A stretch of 64,000 nucleotides of DNA. Origin: Neisseria subflava. Its GTDB lineage: Bacteria > Pseudomonadota > Gammaproteobacteria > Burkholderiales > Neisseriaceae. The DNA is taken from contig NZ_CP073115.1 in assembly GCF_024205705.1 (NCBI RefSeq), forward strand, positions 1,922,001 to 1,986,000, in the 5' to 3' direction. The notes under the pieces are model-generated. The model searched no databases and was not told where the DNA came from. It worked only from the letters and a program-made list of their open reading frames with translations. The position numbers and the translations under genes were made by a program. Positions 51,655-60,815 of the stretch are shown here, piece by piece. How positions within the stretch are numbered: position 1 is the stretch's first letter; each line of letters opens with the position of its first letter.

Positions 51655-52326
51655 TTATTTTTGCTCATTCTCGGCAGGTTTGCCTTCTTCTTGTGCCTGT
51701 TGCGCAGCCAATTCGGCAGCAATCTCTTCGGCCGGACGTGCTTTGTAAGTCGTCGCAATCGCACTCAATGTCAACTCGCCTTTATTACCTTTGCCTTCTT
51801 TGTCCTCGCCTGCGTTCACGAGTTTTAAAGAATCTAACGTAATAATGCGCGACAAATCGCCTACATCACGGGTAAATTGGCTGATCTGAGAGTATTTGCC
51901 TGTGATGGAAATCTGATACGGCAGTTTTTGAATCGGACCATCGTTTTCAGGTTGGAGCGGTGCAACGCTGTCCAAACGCAATCCGTTGGTTGAACCTGCC
52001 TGATGCAATTCTTGAATCAGGTTCGGAATTTCTGCGTCGGTCGGCAATTGTTTCAACAAAACGTCGAATGCAGAACGGATCGAAGCCAATTCGGCCTTCA
52101 GATTATTCAAGCTTGCTGCCTGAATGCTTTTACGCGTAAAGGTTTCCTTCAGCTCTTCCTCTTTAGCTTCCTGCGTATTCAGGGTTTCAATCTGATCTTT
52201 AAATACGCCGACATAGCCCAAAGCCAACATACCGACAATCAATAAACCTGCCAGCAAAAGTTTTGAAGGCATATTGAGCAGGTACAGGTTTTGTACGTCC
52301 AATTGTTTTAAGTTTTTAGATGCCAT
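51655..52326 (-). CDS. pilO: Type IV pilus alignment protein PilO
   Basis: The 223-residue protein has a short cytoplasmic start, one membrane helix (LLLAGLLIVGMLALGYVGVF), a coiled coil to about residue 110 and a periplasmic ferredoxin-like domain containing LPYQISITGKYSQISQFTRD. It pairs with PilN to form the alignment subcomplex. The start overlaps the pilN stop by one base (TAATG), so translation is coupled. The C-terminal tail is alanine/glutamine/glutamate-rich. Confidence 0.95.
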   Translation of the reverse strand: MASKNLKQLDVQNLYLLNMPSKLLLAGLLIVGMLALGYVGVFKDQIETLNTQEAKEEELKETFTRKSIQAASLNNLKAELASIRSAFDVLLKQLPTDAEIPNLIQELHQAGSTNGLRLDSVAPLQPENDGPIQKLPYQISITGKYSQISQFTRDVGDLSRIITLDSLKLVNAGEDKEGKGNKGELTLSAIATTYKARPAEEIAAELAAQQAQEEGKPAENEQK

Positions 52327-52949
52327 TATTGAACCTCCGGAGCAGGTTCGGCCACAGGTTCGGCCATTTCACCGCTGCTTTGGGCAGTCGGTGCAGGAGC
52401 CGGTGTATTTACTTGGTTGATTGAAGATTTCAAAGTAAATTCTTGGTAGTTATCTACTTTTTTAATGCTCAACAATTCAGGCTGCAAGAAAATACCTGTA
52501 CTTGGCAGGGAGCGCATCATAACGGCGATTTTATTGTCGCTGATGGCATGACCGCTGATTTTATAGCTGGTCGGACTTTCGGCTTCCAACGCGGTCAAAT
52601 AAGTATTATCGGGCGTAAGTGTATTCAAAGAATCAAGGATATAGGCCGCTTGATAGCGTTTTTCCTGTAACTCTTCAACTTTCAGTTTTTTGGCCAAGAA
52701 GGCTTCTTTTTCTTGCTGAAGTTTATCGATTTCGCCCAATTCTCTATCAAGTCTGTCGATTTCGGTTTGCAGGAAGTTGTTGCGGCCTTCTTGATTGCTG
52801 ATGGCGCTGTCAATACCAAGATAGGTAGCGGCCGCCAAGCCCAAACCTACTGCAAAAGCGCCAAGCATCAATATTTTGAATTGCTGCTGCTTGCGCTGTT
52901 TAATCTCTTCCCGATATGGGAGAAGGTTGATTCTGGTTAATTCGATCAT
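52326..52949 (-). CDS. pilN: Type IV pilus inner-membrane protein PilN
   Basis: The 207-residue protein begins MIELTRINLLPYREEIKQRK, whose INLLPYR motif binds PilM. A membrane helix follows (residues 27-47), then a coiled coil and a periplasmic fold. The C-terminal 25 residues are a proline/alanine/glutamate tail. It works with PilM, PilO and PilP beneath the secretin. The order and tight spacing with pilM and pilO are those of the classical cluster. Confidence 0.96.
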   Translation of the reverse strand: MIELTRINLLPYREEIKQRKQQQFKILMLGAFAVGLGLAAATYLGIDSAISNQEGRNNFLQTEIDRLDRELGEIDKLQQEKEAFLAKKLKVEELQEKRYQAAYILDSLNTLTPDNTYLTALEAESPTSYKISGHAISDNKIAVMMRSLPSTGIFLQPELLSIKKVDNYQEFTLKSSINQVNTPAPAPTAQSSGEMAEPVAEPAPEVQ

Positions 52950-52953
52950 GTTC

Positions 52954-54045
52954 TCAAAGTCCCCTTAATGCCAATCCGAACGCCAAAGTCAGTGACGGCG
53001 CATCAATTTGAAACTGCGGCAATTCTACTTTTGCACTGCGTTCCACATATGAAATCGGATGCAGATATTCTGTTGGCGTATTGGTTTGCGAGAAAATGCT
53101 TTCTGCCAAACCTGCCTGCTGCGCGGTAAAGCCGGTCAGCAGGATGTGTTTGATATTGTGAAAAGAATCAGTGGCCTGTGTGGTATAGTAAAATTGCAGA
53201 ACACGCTGAACTTCTTGCGCAACCTGTACATTAAAACGGTCGGCAATCTGAGACTGGTAGTCGGAAGGCTTGTTTTGAGAAGCCATCATTTGTGCGGCTT
53301 TTTCTTCCGTTACCTGATAAGTACGCTGAATCAGCTGATTAAGCTGCTCAGTACTGACCGGCGTTTCTTGTTTGTAAAGAATACGGCCGTTTTGCAGAAT
53401 CAGGGCATACATTTGAGTCGCATGAATGCCGAACACGGCAACTTTTTCCTCTGCCATTTCGGGAGCATGCGTATTCATCCAATAGACGAAGGCATTGCGT
53501 TGCGCCAGCAAGTCCAAGTCCAAAGCAGACAAAGGCAGACCGGCATTTTCAAACATTTCAATGCGTGGCTCGACATCGTCTTTTTTGGCGGCAACAGCTA
53601 AAACATGCTGACCCGAACCGACTTCTTCGGCTTGAAAGTCGTAGTTCATTTCTTCAATAGGCGCAAATTGGCCGACTTCCGCCTCGATAAACTCTTCCAA
53701 GTCCAAATCGGTATCACGCGGGTTGTAAATAATTTGCTCGACTGTCGCCAAATTTTGTGGCACGGCAGCAACAATATTTTTGCAAGAACTGCGTAATTGT
53801 GTGTAAGTATGTTGGATGTAAGTAGCAAGCTGATCGTAGTCTTGAATTTTGTTGCCTTTGACAATATTTTTAGGCAATTTGGTAATAACGTATTTTTCCA
53901 GCTGAATTTGGTTTAAACTACGGCCTGTCAGTTGTACCATCTTAATGGCATGTTGGCTGATGTCGACGCCGATGGCAGAGCGGTTGTTCAATCCGCTAGA
54001 AGCCTTGCCTGTTTTGGTATCTTTCGTGCTTTTAAATAAGCGCAT
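52954..54045 (-). CDS. pilM: Type IV pilus actin-like protein PilM
   Basis: The 363-residue cytoplasmic protein has the FtsA/actin-like fold of PilM, with IGVDISQHAIKMVQLTGR near the N-terminus for nucleotide binding, IVAAVPQNLATVEQI, EAEVGQFAPIEEMNYDFQ and the C-terminal FQIDAPSLTLAFGLALRGL. It binds the PilN N-terminal motif. The ATG at 54045 (MRLFKSTKD) is preferred to one seven codons upstream. It heads the operon, divergent from ponA across 153 bases. Confidence 0.95.
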   Translation of the reverse strand: MRLFKSTKDTKTGKASSGLNNRSAIGVDISQHAIKMVQLTGRSLNQIQLEKYVITKLPKNIVKGNKIQDYDQLATYIQHTYTQLRSSCKNIVAAVPQNLATVEQIIYNPRDTDLDLEEFIEAEVGQFAPIEEMNYDFQAEEVGSGQHVLAVAAKKDDVEPRIEMFENAGLPLSALDLDLLAQRNAFVYWMNTHAPEMAEEKVAVFGIHATQMYALILQNGRILYKQETPVSTEQLNQLIQRTYQVTEEKAAQMMASQNKPSDYQSQIADRFNVQVAQEVQRVLQFYYTTQATDSFHNIKHILLTGFTAQQAGLAESIFSQTNTPTEYLHPISYVERSAKVELPQFQIDAPSLTLAFGLALRGL

Positions 54046-54198
54046 GATTTGACTTCCCTGTATCATTTAGGAGTGAGTAACTGTTTCGTTATCCGTAAAG
54101 GACTTCTTATTCTTTACACAGTATTGACTGTGGCTGATAGAAATCGTTTCCCATTTTACTTTATTTATCGCCATTAATGGCAAAATTATTACTTAGTC

Positions 54199-56592
54199 AT
54201 GATTAAAAAGATTATAACGACCTGCATGGGTCTCTTATTAGGACTGGCTCTTTTCGGTGTAGGTCTGATTGCAATTGCAATTTTGGTCACCTATCCGAAG
54301 CTGCCGTCTTTGGACACTTTACAACACTACAAACCAAAAATGCCGCTGACGATTTATTCTTCAGACGGCCAAGTCATTGGCGTTTACGGCGAACAACGGC
54401 GTGAATTTACCAAAATCGGCGACTTCCCGAAAATTTTGAAAGACGCCGTGATTGCCGCCGAAGACAAACGCTTCTATGACCACTGGGGTGTGGACGTTTG
54501 GGGCGTGGCGCGTGCCGCGATCGGCAACGTCATGGCCGGCGGCGTTCAATCCGGTGCCAGTACGATTACGCAACAGGTTGCCAAAAACTTCTACCTGAGC
54601 AGCGAGCGTTCATTCACCCGTAAATTCAACGAAGCCCTGTTGGCCTACAAAATCGAGCAGTCTTTGAGCAAAGACAAGATTTTGGAGCTGTACTTCAACC
54701 AAATCTATTTAGGTCAACGCGCTTATGGTTTTGCATCTGCAGCCCAAATTTATTTCAATAAAAATGTTAATGAATTAACATTGGCCGAAGCCGCCATGCT
54801 GGCCGGCTTGCCCAAAGCCCCTTCCGCCTACAATCCGATTGTGAACCCTGAGCGTGCCAAACTGCGTCAGGCTTATATTCTGAACAATATGCTGGAAGAA
54901 GGCATGATTACCCTGCAGCAACGCGATCAGGCTTTGAAAGAAGAGTTGCATTACGAGCGTTTTGTACAAAACATCGATCAAAGCGCCCTGTACGTTGCCG
55001 AAATGGTGCGTCAAGAGCTGTTTGAGAAATACGGCGAAGATGCCTACACTCAAGGCTTCAAGGTATATACCACCGTCGACACCGCACACCAGCGCGTGGC
55101 CACCGAAGCCCTGCGTAAAGTTCTGCGCAACTTCGACCGCGGCAGCAGCTACCGCGGTGCAGAAAACTACATTGACCTAAGCAAAAGCGACAATGTAGAA
55201 GAAACCGTCAGCCAATACCTTTCTACGCTTTACACCGTCGATAAAATGATTCCGGCGGTTGTATTGGAAGCCTCACGCAAAGGTGTACAAATTCAGTTGC
55301 CGAGCGGTCGTAAAGTGACGCTGAACAGCCACGCTTTAGGCTTTGCCGCCCGTGCCGTCAACAACGAAAAAATGGGCGAAGACCGCATCCGCCGCGGCTC
55401 CGTCATTCGCGTTAAAGGCAGCGGCGATACCTTTACCGTCGTTCAAGAGCCTTTGTTGCAAGGCGCATTAGTGTCTTTAGATGCGAAAACCGGTGCAGTC
55501 CGTGCATTGGTCGGCGGCTATGACTACCACAGCAAAACCTTCAACCGCGCAACTCAAGCCATGCGCCAACCCGGCTCGACGTTCAAACCGTTCGTTTATT
55601 CCGCCGCTTTGGCAAAAGGCATGACTGCTTCCACCATGATTAACGATGCGCCGATTTCCCTGCCGGGCAAAGGTGCTAACGGTAAAGCGTGGAACCCGAA
55701 AAATTCAGACGGCCGCTATTCCGGTTACATCACGCTGCGCCAGGCTTTGACCGCTTCGAAAAACATGGTGTCCATCCGCATCCTGATGTCTATCGGTATC
55801 GGTTACGCGCAACAATACATCCAACGCTTCGGCTTCAAGCCGTCTGAAATTCCTGCCAGCCTGTCTATGGCTTTGGGTACAGGCGAAACCACGCCGTTGC
55901 GTATTGCAGAAGGTTACAGCGTCTTTGCCAACGGCGGTTACAAAGTATCTGCCCACGTCATCGACAAAATCTACGACAGCCAAGGCCGTCTGAGAGCGCA
56001 AATGCAGCCTTTGGTAGCCGGTGAAAACGCACCTCAAGCCATTGACCCGCGCAACGCTTACATCATGTACAAAATCATGCAGGACGTTGTCCGTGTCGGT
56101 ACCGCACGCGGTGCAGCCGCACTCGGCCGCGCCGACATCGCCGGTAAAACCGGTACCACCAACGACAACAAAGACGCATGGTTTGTCGGCTTCAACCCTA
56201 GCGTTGTGACTGCCGTCTATATCGGCTTTGACAAACCACGCAGCATGGGTCGTGCAGGTTACGGTGGTACAATCGCCGTACCGGTATGGGTAGAATACAT
56301 GCGCTTTGCCCTGAAAGGCACCAGCGTCAAACCGATGAAAGCCCCTGAGGGCGTGGTTTCGAACGGTGGCGAAGTGTATATGCGCGAACGCATGACCACC
56401 AGCTCCGACCTGGCCTTGGACAACAGCGGCGTTGCTCCGCATCCCGCTCAATCTGCCCGTCGTGCCGTTCCGAATGAAAACCGCCGCCGTGCCGAGAGCA
56501 ACACTGCGCCAGCCCGCGAAGAATCAGACGAAACCCCAGTTCTGCCAAGCAATACCGGCAACAACAGACAACAACTGGACTCTCTGTTCTAA
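54199..56592 (+). CDS. ponA: Penicillin-binding protein 1A
   Basis: The 797-residue bifunctional enzyme polymerises glycan strands and cross-links peptides. An N-terminal anchor (LLLGLALFGVGLIAIAILVT) precedes the GT51 transglycosylase domain with AAEDKRFYDHWGVD, QSGASTITQQVAKNFYLSSE and ELYFNQIYLGQRAYG, then the transpeptidase with RQPGSTFKPFVYSAAL (SxxK near 461), SKN in TASKNMVSI near 518 and KTGTTNDNKDAWFVGF near 653. The C-terminus has the disordered tail usual for neisserial PonA. The divergent pilM operon is its classical neighbour. Confidence 0.98.
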   Translation: MIKKIITTCMGLLLGLALFGVGLIAIAILVTYPKLPSLDTLQHYKPKMPLTIYSSDGQVIGVYGEQRREFTKIGDFPKILKDAVIAAEDKRFYDHWGVDVWGVARAAIGNVMAGGVQSGASTITQQVAKNFYLSSERSFTRKFNEALLAYKIEQSLSKDKILELYFNQIYLGQRAYGFASAAQIYFNKNVNELTLAEAAMLAGLPKAPSAYNPIVNPERAKLRQAYILNNMLEEGMITLQQRDQALKEELHYERFVQNIDQSALYVAEMVRQELFEKYGEDAYTQGFKVYTTVDTAHQRVATEALRKVLRNFDRGSSYRGAENYIDLSKSDNVEETVSQYLSTLYTVDKMIPAVVLEASRKGVQIQLPSGRKVTLNSHALGFAARAVNNEKMGEDRIRRGSVIRVKGSGDTFTVVQEPLLQGALVSLDAKTGAVRALVGGYDYHSKTFNRATQAMRQPGSTFKPFVYSAALAKGMTASTMINDAPISLPGKGANGKAWNPKNSDGRYSGYITLRQALTASKNMVSIRILMSIGIGYAQQYIQRFGFKPSEIPASLSMALGTGETTPLRIAEGYSVFANGGYKVSAHVIDKIYDSQGRLRAQMQPLVAGENAPQAIDPRNAYIMYKIMQDVVRVGTARGAAALGRADIAGKTGTTNDNKDAWFVGFNPSVVTAVYIGFDKPRSMGRAGYGGTIAVPVWVEYMRFALKGTSVKPMKAPEGVVSNGGEVYMRERMTTSSDLALDNSGVAPHPAQSARRAVPNENRRRAESNTAPAREESDETPVLPSNTGNNRQQLDSLF

Positions 56593-56604
56593 TGTTCTAA
56601 AGCA

Positions 56605-56636
56605 AGGCCGTCTGAAACGTTCAGACGGCCTTTTTT
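56605..56636 (+). terminator. DUS-pair terminator after ponA
   Basis: AG-DUS 56605-56616 and complement 56620-56631 form a 12-bp stem with a 3-base gap and six T. Confidence 0.85.
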
Positions 56637-56657
56637 GAGAAAATTCAAAGCAAAACC

Positions 56658-57494
56658 ATGATTGATTTACACTGCCATTCGACCTTTTCAGACGGTATGC
56701 TGTCCCCAACCGAAGTTGTCCGACTCGCCCATCAAAACGGTTGCACCCTGCTCGCCCTGACCGACCACGACCACACCGGCGGACTTGCCGAAGCACGTGC
56801 AGAAGCCGATACCCTCGGCCTCCCCTTCGTCAACGGCGTGGAAATATCCGTCACTTGGCGTGGCCGCACCATCCACGTTGTCGGGTTGGACTTTGACGAA
56901 CACAACGAAACCCTGCAAAACCTGCTTGCCGAAGTCCGCAAAGGCCGTCTGAAACGATTGGAAGCCATCGCGGCCAAACTGGAGAAAAAAGGCATCACAG
57001 GCGCGTATGAAGGAGCGCTGGCATTGGCCGCCAACAAAGAAATGGCCAGCCGCACCCACATTGCCGAATTCCTCATCCGCGAAGGCCATGTCAAAAACAA
57101 ACAGCAGGCATTTACCAAATATCTGGGCGACGGCAAATCCTGTTCCGTCAGACATGAATGGGCCACATTGGAAGACTGCGTAGCCGCGATTACAGGCGCG
57201 GGCGGCATGGCCATTATCGCCCACCCGATGCGCTATGAATTATCCGCCACCACCAAACGAAACCTGTTTCAAGAATTTAAAAACCTCGGCGGCGCAGGGA
57301 TTGAAGTGCACAGCGGCAACTGCTGTAAAAACGACCGCCTCAACTATGCCTTGCTTGCCGACCGTTTCAACTTTCTCGCCAGCGCAGGCAGCGACTTCCA
57401 CCGCCCCAACGACTTCAGCGGCGGCATACTCGGCGCCTGTCCCGACTTACCCGAACAATGCCGTCCTGTATGGAAACGCTTTAAGGCCGTCTGA
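56658..57494 (+). CDS. PHP-domain phosphoesterase, RNase AM/YciV type
   Basis: The 278-residue protein opens MIDLHCHSTFSDGMLSPTEV and has TDHDHTGGLAEARAEA, VNGVEISVTWRGRTIHVVGL, IAHPMRYELSATTKRN and SAGSDFHRPNDF, the metal ligands of PHP phosphoesterases. E. coli YciV (Rnm) is a 5'-3' exonuclease that trims rRNA 5' ends and short oligonucleotides; the length and motif order agree with that group. DUS copies encode KGRLKRLE inside and the terminal KAV plus stop at 57484-57494. Confidence 0.88.
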   Translation: MIDLHCHSTFSDGMLSPTEVVRLAHQNGCTLLALTDHDHTGGLAEARAEADTLGLPFVNGVEISVTWRGRTIHVVGLDFDEHNETLQNLLAEVRKGRLKRLEAIAAKLEKKGITGAYEGALALAANKEMASRTHIAEFLIREGHVKNKQQAFTKYLGDGKSCSVRHEWATLEDCVAAITGAGGMAIIAHPMRYELSATTKRNLFQEFKNLGGAGIEVHSGNCCKNDRLNYALLADRFNFLASAGSDFHRPNDFSGGILGACPDLPEQCRPVWKRFKAV

Positions 57495-57523
57495 ATTTTT
57501 GACAGCAATTTTTCAGACGGCCC
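57484..57523 (+). terminator. DUS pair overlapping the end of the PHP gene
   Basis: AG-DUS 57484-57495 supplies the stop codon of the gene; the complement at 57512-57523 can pair with it across 16 bases. No T run after the second arm. Confidence 0.5.
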
Positions 57524-57629
57524 GCCAAGTATGAGACAGTTATAAACATATCACACTCTACATATTGAAACTGCCTGCCCGATACACCATAATAACCCTA
57601 TAAATACCCCAAAAATAAAGGTTAACACC

Positions 57630-58472
57630 ATGTGCCAACTGCTCGGCATGAATTGCAACACGCCCACAGACATCATGTTTTCTTTTGAAGGCTTCCGCCG
57701 TCGCGGCGGCATTACTGACCACCACGCCGACGGCTTCGGTATCGGCTTTTTCGAAGGCAAAGGCGTGCGCTTGTTTCACGACGACAAACCCAGCGCCAAC
57801 TCGCCCGTTGCCGACTTGGTACGCGCCTACCAAATCAAATCTGAAAACGTTATCGCCCATATCCGCAAGGCCTCACAAGGCCAGACCTCATTGGCGAACA
57901 CTCATCCCTTCATGCGCGAGATGTGGGGCGAATATTGGCTGTTTGCCCACAACGGCCATTTGATTGATTTTTACCCCGAGCAGGGCGAGTACTACCATGC
58001 CGTCGGCACGACCGATTCCGAACGCGCGTTCTGCTTTATTCTCAACCGCCTGCGCAGCCGTTTTGCCACCAAGCCCGAACCTGAAGTTTTGTTTGATGCC
58101 ATCGCCGGTCTGACCCATGAAATCCGCCGCTATGGCTTGTTTAATTTCGTGATGTCCAACGGCGACTGCCTGTTTGCCCACGCCAGCACCTTACTGCACT
58201 ACATCGTGCGCAAAGCCCCGTTTGGTAAAGCGCGTTTGCTGGACGATGATGTCATGGTCGATTTTTCAGAAGTGACCACCCCGAACGATAAAGTTTCCGT
58301 CATCGCCACCCTGCCCCTGACGCGAGATGAAACCTGGTCGCAATTGGCAGTCAATGAATTAGTGATGTTTCAAGACGGCGACATTGTCCTCAGCGACCGC
58401 CCCGACAATCCGGTTTACATGAGTGCGGAAGAAGGTTTGGAAATCGCCCGTGCCGTCGGTGTATCGGTTTGA
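57630..58472 (+). CDS. Class II glutamine amidotransferase (YafJ-like)
   Basis: The 280-residue protein begins MCQLLGMNCNTPTDIMFSFE, so Cys2 becomes the N-terminal nucleophile after Met removal. HHADGFGIGFFEGKGVRLFH, AHIRKASQGQTSLANTHPFM and WLFAHNGHLIDF form the glutaminase pocket, as in YafJ and related N-terminal nucleophile hydrolases. The acceptor of the released ammonia is unknown and no synthase domain is fused. It is monocistronic with a long DUS hairpin behind it. The gap 57524-57629 shows nothing notable. Confidence 0.88.
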   Translation: MCQLLGMNCNTPTDIMFSFEGFRRRGGITDHHADGFGIGFFEGKGVRLFHDDKPSANSPVADLVRAYQIKSENVIAHIRKASQGQTSLANTHPFMREMWGEYWLFAHNGHLIDFYPEQGEYYHAVGTTDSERAFCFILNRLRSRFATKPEPEVLFDAIAGLTHEIRRYGLFNFVMSNGDCLFAHASTLLHYIVRKAPFGKARLLDDDVMVDFSEVTTPNDKVSVIATLPLTRDETWSQLAVNELVMFQDGDIVLSDRPDNPVYMSAEEGLEIARAVGVSV

Positions 58473-58495
58473 CGTTTGATTGACTGAAAAACTCA

Positions 58496-58549
58496 AGGCC
58501 GTCTGAAAAGCCCAACTTCGCCAAAGTTGCCCTTTCAGACGGCCTTTTT
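58496..58549 (+). terminator. Long nested DUS hairpin after the amidotransferase
   Basis: AG-DUS 58496-58507 and complement 58534-58545 enclose an inner stem (CAACTT around CGCC, then AAGTTG), giving an extended hairpin that runs into T. Confidence 0.85.
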
Positions 58550-58672
58550 ATACCTAAATTCTACGCAAAAGCCTTTACTATACGAAAATAACGCAATCCG
58601 CTACAATAATAGTTCACAAACAATAAATTCAATTGCTTAGCGACCTTGCCGAGCGTATGACAAGGAAACCCG

Positions 58673-59125
58673 ATGAAGTGCCCGTTTTGCCAACACCCCA
58701 ACACACAAGTAACCGACTCGCGATGGCTGGAAGACACCAACAGCATCCGTCGCCGTCGCAGATGCTTGGAATGCGGACAACGCTTCAGCACTTTTGAAAC
58801 TGTTGAAATGCGGATGCCGCAAGTCATCAAATCCAACGGCACACGGGTTCCCTTCAATGCGCACAAACTGCAGACCAGCCTTGAGCGTGCGCTGCACAAA
58901 CGTCCTGTCACACAAGAACAAATCGATGAAACCGTTGCCCTTATCGAGCAGCGCCTCTACCGTTTGGGCAAAAAAGAAGTCGCTTCGCACATCGTCGGCG
59001 AAATGGCGATGGAGGAGCTGGCAAAAATCGACCAAGTTGCTTATGTCCGCTTCGCGTCTGTCTATAAAAGCTTTAAAGACGTTTCCGAATTCACCCAAGT
59101 CATCGCCGAATGTAAAGCCAAATAA
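58673..59125 (+). CDS. nrdR: Transcriptional regulator NrdR
   Basis: The 150-residue repressor of ribonucleotide reductase genes has an N-terminal zinc ribbon, MKCPFCQHPNTQVTDSR with the second pair in CLECGQRFSTFE, and an ATP-cone domain (VIKSNGTRVPFNAHKLQTSL, QIDETVALIEQRLY). It senses ATP/dATP. It ends IAECKAK. Its TAA overlaps the first base of a DUS, and ribD follows after 14 bases, so the two genes are probably one operon. Confidence 0.97.
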   Translation: MKCPFCQHPNTQVTDSRWLEDTNSIRRRRRCLECGQRFSTFETVEMRMPQVIKSNGTRVPFNAHKLQTSLERALHKRPVTQEQIDETVALIEQRLYRLGKKEVASHIVGEMAMEELAKIDQVAYVRFASVYKSFKDVSEFTQVIAECKAK

Positions 59126-59139
59126 GGCCGTCTGAAACC

Positions 59140-60243
59140 ATGTTTTCCGCACTTGATACCCAAATGATGCAAACCGCCCTCGAGCTGGCCAAGCTTGGGC
59201 GGTTTTCTACTTCCCCCAATCCCCGCGTCGGTTGCGTGATTGCACACGGCGCACAAATCGTCGGACAAGGTTTCCACGTCAAAGCAGGCGAGCCGCACGC
59301 TGAAGTTCACGCATTAAGGCAGGCCGGAGCGGCGGCAAAAGGCGCAACAGCCTATGTCACACTGGAACCTTGCAGCCATTACGGCCGCACGCCACCGTGC
59401 GCCGAAGCGCTGATTCATTCCGGCGTAACGCGCGTGGTCGCCGCCATGACCGACCCCAACCCGTTGGTCGCAGGCAAAGGTTTGTCCATGCTGGAAGCCG
59501 CCGGAATACGTACCGAAAGCGGTTTGTTGGAAGCTCAGGCACGCGAACTCAACCGTGGTTTTCTGTCGCGTATCGAACGTGACAGACCGTTTATCCGCCT
59601 CAAATGCGCCGCCAGTTTGGACGGCAAAACCGCCCTTTCAGACGGCCGCAGCTTTTGGATTACCGGCGAAGCGGCGCGCGAAGACGTACAAATTCTCCGT
59701 GCCGAAAGTTGCGCCGTTTTGACCGGTATCGGTACCGTGCTTGCCGACAACCCGAAACTCAACGTTCGCAGCTTCCCCACCCTACGTCAACCTGCGCGTA
59801 TCGTCTTGGACAGCCAACTGCAAATCCCTTTGGACTGCCACCTCGTGACCGATACCGACAGCCCGACCGTTATCGTTACCCTTTCCTCAGACGAACAACG
59901 TTTGCAGGCGCTGGGTAAATTTGAACATATCCGCATCATCAGGCCATCTGAACACATCAACGGTCGCATCAATCTTCTTTCCCTCATGCCGCAACTGGCA
60001 GAGCTTGGCGTTGGCGAAGTTCTGGTAGAAGCTGGCTCAACACTTGCTTCAGCCTTCCTGAAGGATGACTTGGTGGATGAAATCGTCCTCTACCAAGCGC
60101 CGAAACTGTTAGGCGCAGGCAAACCTCTTTTCTCCCTCCCTGAAAATCCGGCCGCCATACTTTCAGACGGCCCTTGGCAAAGTCAATCGGTAGAAATCAT
60201 CGGGCAGGACATTAAATGGATTCTCCGGAAAAAATCCGTCTAA
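59140..60243 (+). CDS. ribD: Bifunctional riboflavin deaminase-reductase
   Basis: The 367-residue enzyme has an N-terminal cytidine-deaminase-like domain with zinc ligands in PHAEVHALRQAG and LEPCSHYGRTPPCAEALI, and a C-terminal reductase domain (FIRLKCAASLDGKTALSDGR, ITGEAAREDVQILRAESCAV, VLVEAGSTLASAFL). It performs the second and third steps of riboflavin synthesis. A DUS (59125-59136) ends three bases before the ATG in the place of a ribosome site. An in-frame DUS-like sequence encodes ALSDGRSF. The nrdR-ribD order is widespread. Confidence 0.97.
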   Translation: MFSALDTQMMQTALELAKLGRFSTSPNPRVGCVIAHGAQIVGQGFHVKAGEPHAEVHALRQAGAAAKGATAYVTLEPCSHYGRTPPCAEALIHSGVTRVVAAMTDPNPLVAGKGLSMLEAAGIRTESGLLEAQARELNRGFLSRIERDRPFIRLKCAASLDGKTALSDGRSFWITGEAAREDVQILRAESCAVLTGIGTVLADNPKLNVRSFPTLRQPARIVLDSQLQIPLDCHLVTDTDSPTVIVTLSSDEQRLQALGKFEHIRIIRPSEHINGRINLLSLMPQLAELGVGEVLVEAGSTLASAFLKDDLVDEIVLYQAPKLLGAGKPLFSLPENPAAILSDGPWQSQSVEIIGQDIKWILRKKSV

Positions 60244-60815
60244 TTGCCTCAGCTTGATAATTAAACCATTTTCAATAGAATCTATCTATCATTTGCATAG
60301 CAATAAATGTGTTTTTCATCGAAATATTATAATGACTACAACGTATTCCAACTTAAAACTTTGACTTGTGTTAACTATCCTTAAGCTGATTGTCGACAAA
60401 TTTTCCTTTTTTTCATCACGAAAGAATGAATTATTAAGATAAGTTAAGCCATGAAAATTTATTAAAAGTTTTTATTCTAGAAGGGTTTTAAACGGCATAA
60501 ACGGTAGTTTAATTTCATGAAACATGTATTTGACAAAGCAATATTTAAAATTAAAACATTTAGTTGAATGTAACTTCTAAAAGTTCAATATTCAAAAATA
60601 CCTTTTTCATACCTTACAGGCCGTCTGAACGACCGTTAAACTTTTTTGATTGAGACGAATCAGATAAGTGCTTATGATTTTGTCTAATGTAATTATAAGT
60701 ATGGTTTTAAGGCTTCACACGATACGGCAGCCGGCTATGGCTATGCGGTTGCAGCAAACAACTCAGGCATCGGGCAAACACTCCCGATTTACTCATTCAT
60801 TAAACGAAAGACATC
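60244..60815 (+). promoter_or_regulatory. Long AT-rich leader before the polysaccharide locus
   Basis: This 572-base gap is far more AT-rich than flanking genes and holds no convincing gene. A DUS occurs at 60618-60629. A candidate promoter (TTGTCT near 60681, TATAAG near 60697) and a short AACGGTAGTTT resembling part of the ops/JUMPstart element lie within it, but neither is strong. Its length suits a regulated leader or a gene-exchange boundary. Confidence 0.4.

Noticed and set aside
60493..60515. ops/JUMPstart-like sequence in the polysaccharide leader
   Set aside because: Only the core CGGTAG and a trailing T match the GGCGGTAG consensus, and no RfaH-type gene is known to me in Neisseria.
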